Assembly: GCF_026241135.1 (NCBI RefSeq)
Contig: NZ_JAPFGA010000004.1
Span: 186,001-250,000, forward strand
Origin: Galbibacter kalidii
Lineage (GTDB): Bacteria; Bacteroidota; Bacteroidia; Flavobacteriales; Flavobacteriaceae
Length of the DNA stretch: 64,000 bases
Direction: 5' to 3'
The notes beneath the pieces are model-generated. The model did not search any database and was not told the DNA's origin. It saw only the letters and a program-made list of their open reading frames with translations. Positions 63,550 to 64,000 of the stretch are shown piece by piece (the stretch's first letter is position 1; every line of letters begins with the position of its first letter). A program made the position numbers and the translations under genes.

Positions 63550-64000
63550 ATGACCGAAAAAGAACTTGAACTATTGCGATATCCTATTGGGAAGTATGAA
63601 GCTCCGAAGAATATTTCAGCGAAAGATATTAAGAAGTGGATTAAAACCATTGATGACTTTCCGGACTTGCTGGAGAATCTGGTGGAGGATTTTGATGATG
63701 AGCAATTGGATACCCCATACCGTACGGGTGGATGGACCGTAAGACAGGTGATTCACCATTTGGCAGATAGCCATATAAACAGCTACATACGTTTTAAATG
63801 GGCACTTACCGAAGACAAACCACTTATCAAGGCTTATTTTGAAGATCGATGGGCGCTTCTTGAAGATGGAAAAAATGCAGACATCGATTTATCCTTAAAC
63901 TTGATTGAATCGCTCCATAAACGCTGGACGGAAATGCTTAAAAATTTAACCGATGAGCAGTTGAAGCGAAGCTTTGTACATCCGAAAAGTGGTGCTGAAA
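63550..64000 (+). CDS. DinB/YfiT-like putative metal-dependent hydrolase or thiol transferase (partial)
   Basis: The frame opens at 63550 and runs off the window after 150 residues, so the C-terminal part is missing. It starts MTEKELELLRYPIGKYEAPK, and YRTGGWTVRQVIHHLADSHI followed by NSYIRFKWALTED is the mark of the YfiT branch of the DinB superfamily, which includes bacillithiol transferases. The first His ligand is within VIHHLADSH; the distal ligands should be outside the window. Whether this organism uses bacillithiol cannot be judged here. Confidence 0.85.
   Translation, partial: MTEKELELLRYPIGKYEAPKNISAKDIKKWIKTIDDFPDLLENLVEDFDDEQLDTPYRTGGWTVRQVIHHLADSHINSYIRFKWALTEDKPLIKAYFEDRWALLEDGKNADIDLSLNLIESLHKRWTEMLKNLTDEQLKRSFVHPKSGAE

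Overview
The window is a chromosomal piece of a Bacteroidota genome, most likely Flavobacteriaceae. The evidence is: promoters of the TTG-N20-TAnnTTTG type instead of sigma70 boxes (for example 35240-35270, 60687-60717, 62424-62454); no consistent Shine-Dalgarno sequences; a TonB-dependent receptor with an N-terminal carboxypeptidase-regulatory-like domain; a fused SecDF; a short archaeal/eukaryotic-type ProRS; and several Bacteroidota-typical outer-membrane families. No rRNA, CRISPR array, transposase, integrase or phage gene was found.

Layout. 1-1616 is htpG, cut by the window edge. 1943-8474 is an iron/metal acquisition locus: a TonB-dependent receptor, a DUF4198-type periplasmic protein, two small membrane proteins and a PepSY membrane protein on the minus strand, with a divergent AraC-type regulator. 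8469-13781 holds kdsA, typA, a polyphosphate-glucokinase-like ROK protein, a small membrane protein and an FtsE-like ATPase. 14244-19076 is a TPR protein plus an outer-membrane barrel protein. 19712-23460 is a porin, BCCT transporter and tandem UspA cluster, probably for compatible-solute uptake. 23484-30387 holds a FUSC-type exporter, an amidohydrolase lipoprotein, a DUF2911 protein and asnB. 30828-38293 is a housekeeping run: gyrB, a DUF6588-type protein, mdh and secDF.

38.3-42.2 kb is repeat-rich. Four small genes (ArsR-type HTH, DinB, tandem ACT, ABM monooxygenase) lie between two copies of a composite direct repeat. A cobalamin riboswitch then precedes metE, so the B12-independent methionine synthase should be off when B12 is plentiful. 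46.0-52.2 kb is the accessory region. It carries an AT-rich three-gene ABC-three-component (ABC-3C) predicted conflict system and two orphan genes. The ABC-3C operon and the two orphan genes each begin and end with short complementary sequences set in shared flanks, a layout that resembles integron gene cassettes without an integrase in view. 52.2-64.0 kb returns to core genes: a DUF192 protein, lgt, a VapBC-like toxin-antitoxin pair, yidD, cysS, folE, an SRPBCC protein, a FadL-type porin, a Gly/Tyr-rich lipoprotein, proS, two identical tRNA-Glu genes, rpsT, an FKBP and a partial DinB/YfiT-like gene.

Intergenic DNA is unusually rich in small repeats: a 127-158 bp MITE-like palindrome family with GTCTAAAAAG ends, and at least two families of 18-22 nt micro-palindromes. 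Some micro-palindromes are nested inside the larger repeats, in the variable part of the B12 riboswitch, and between the tRNA genes.
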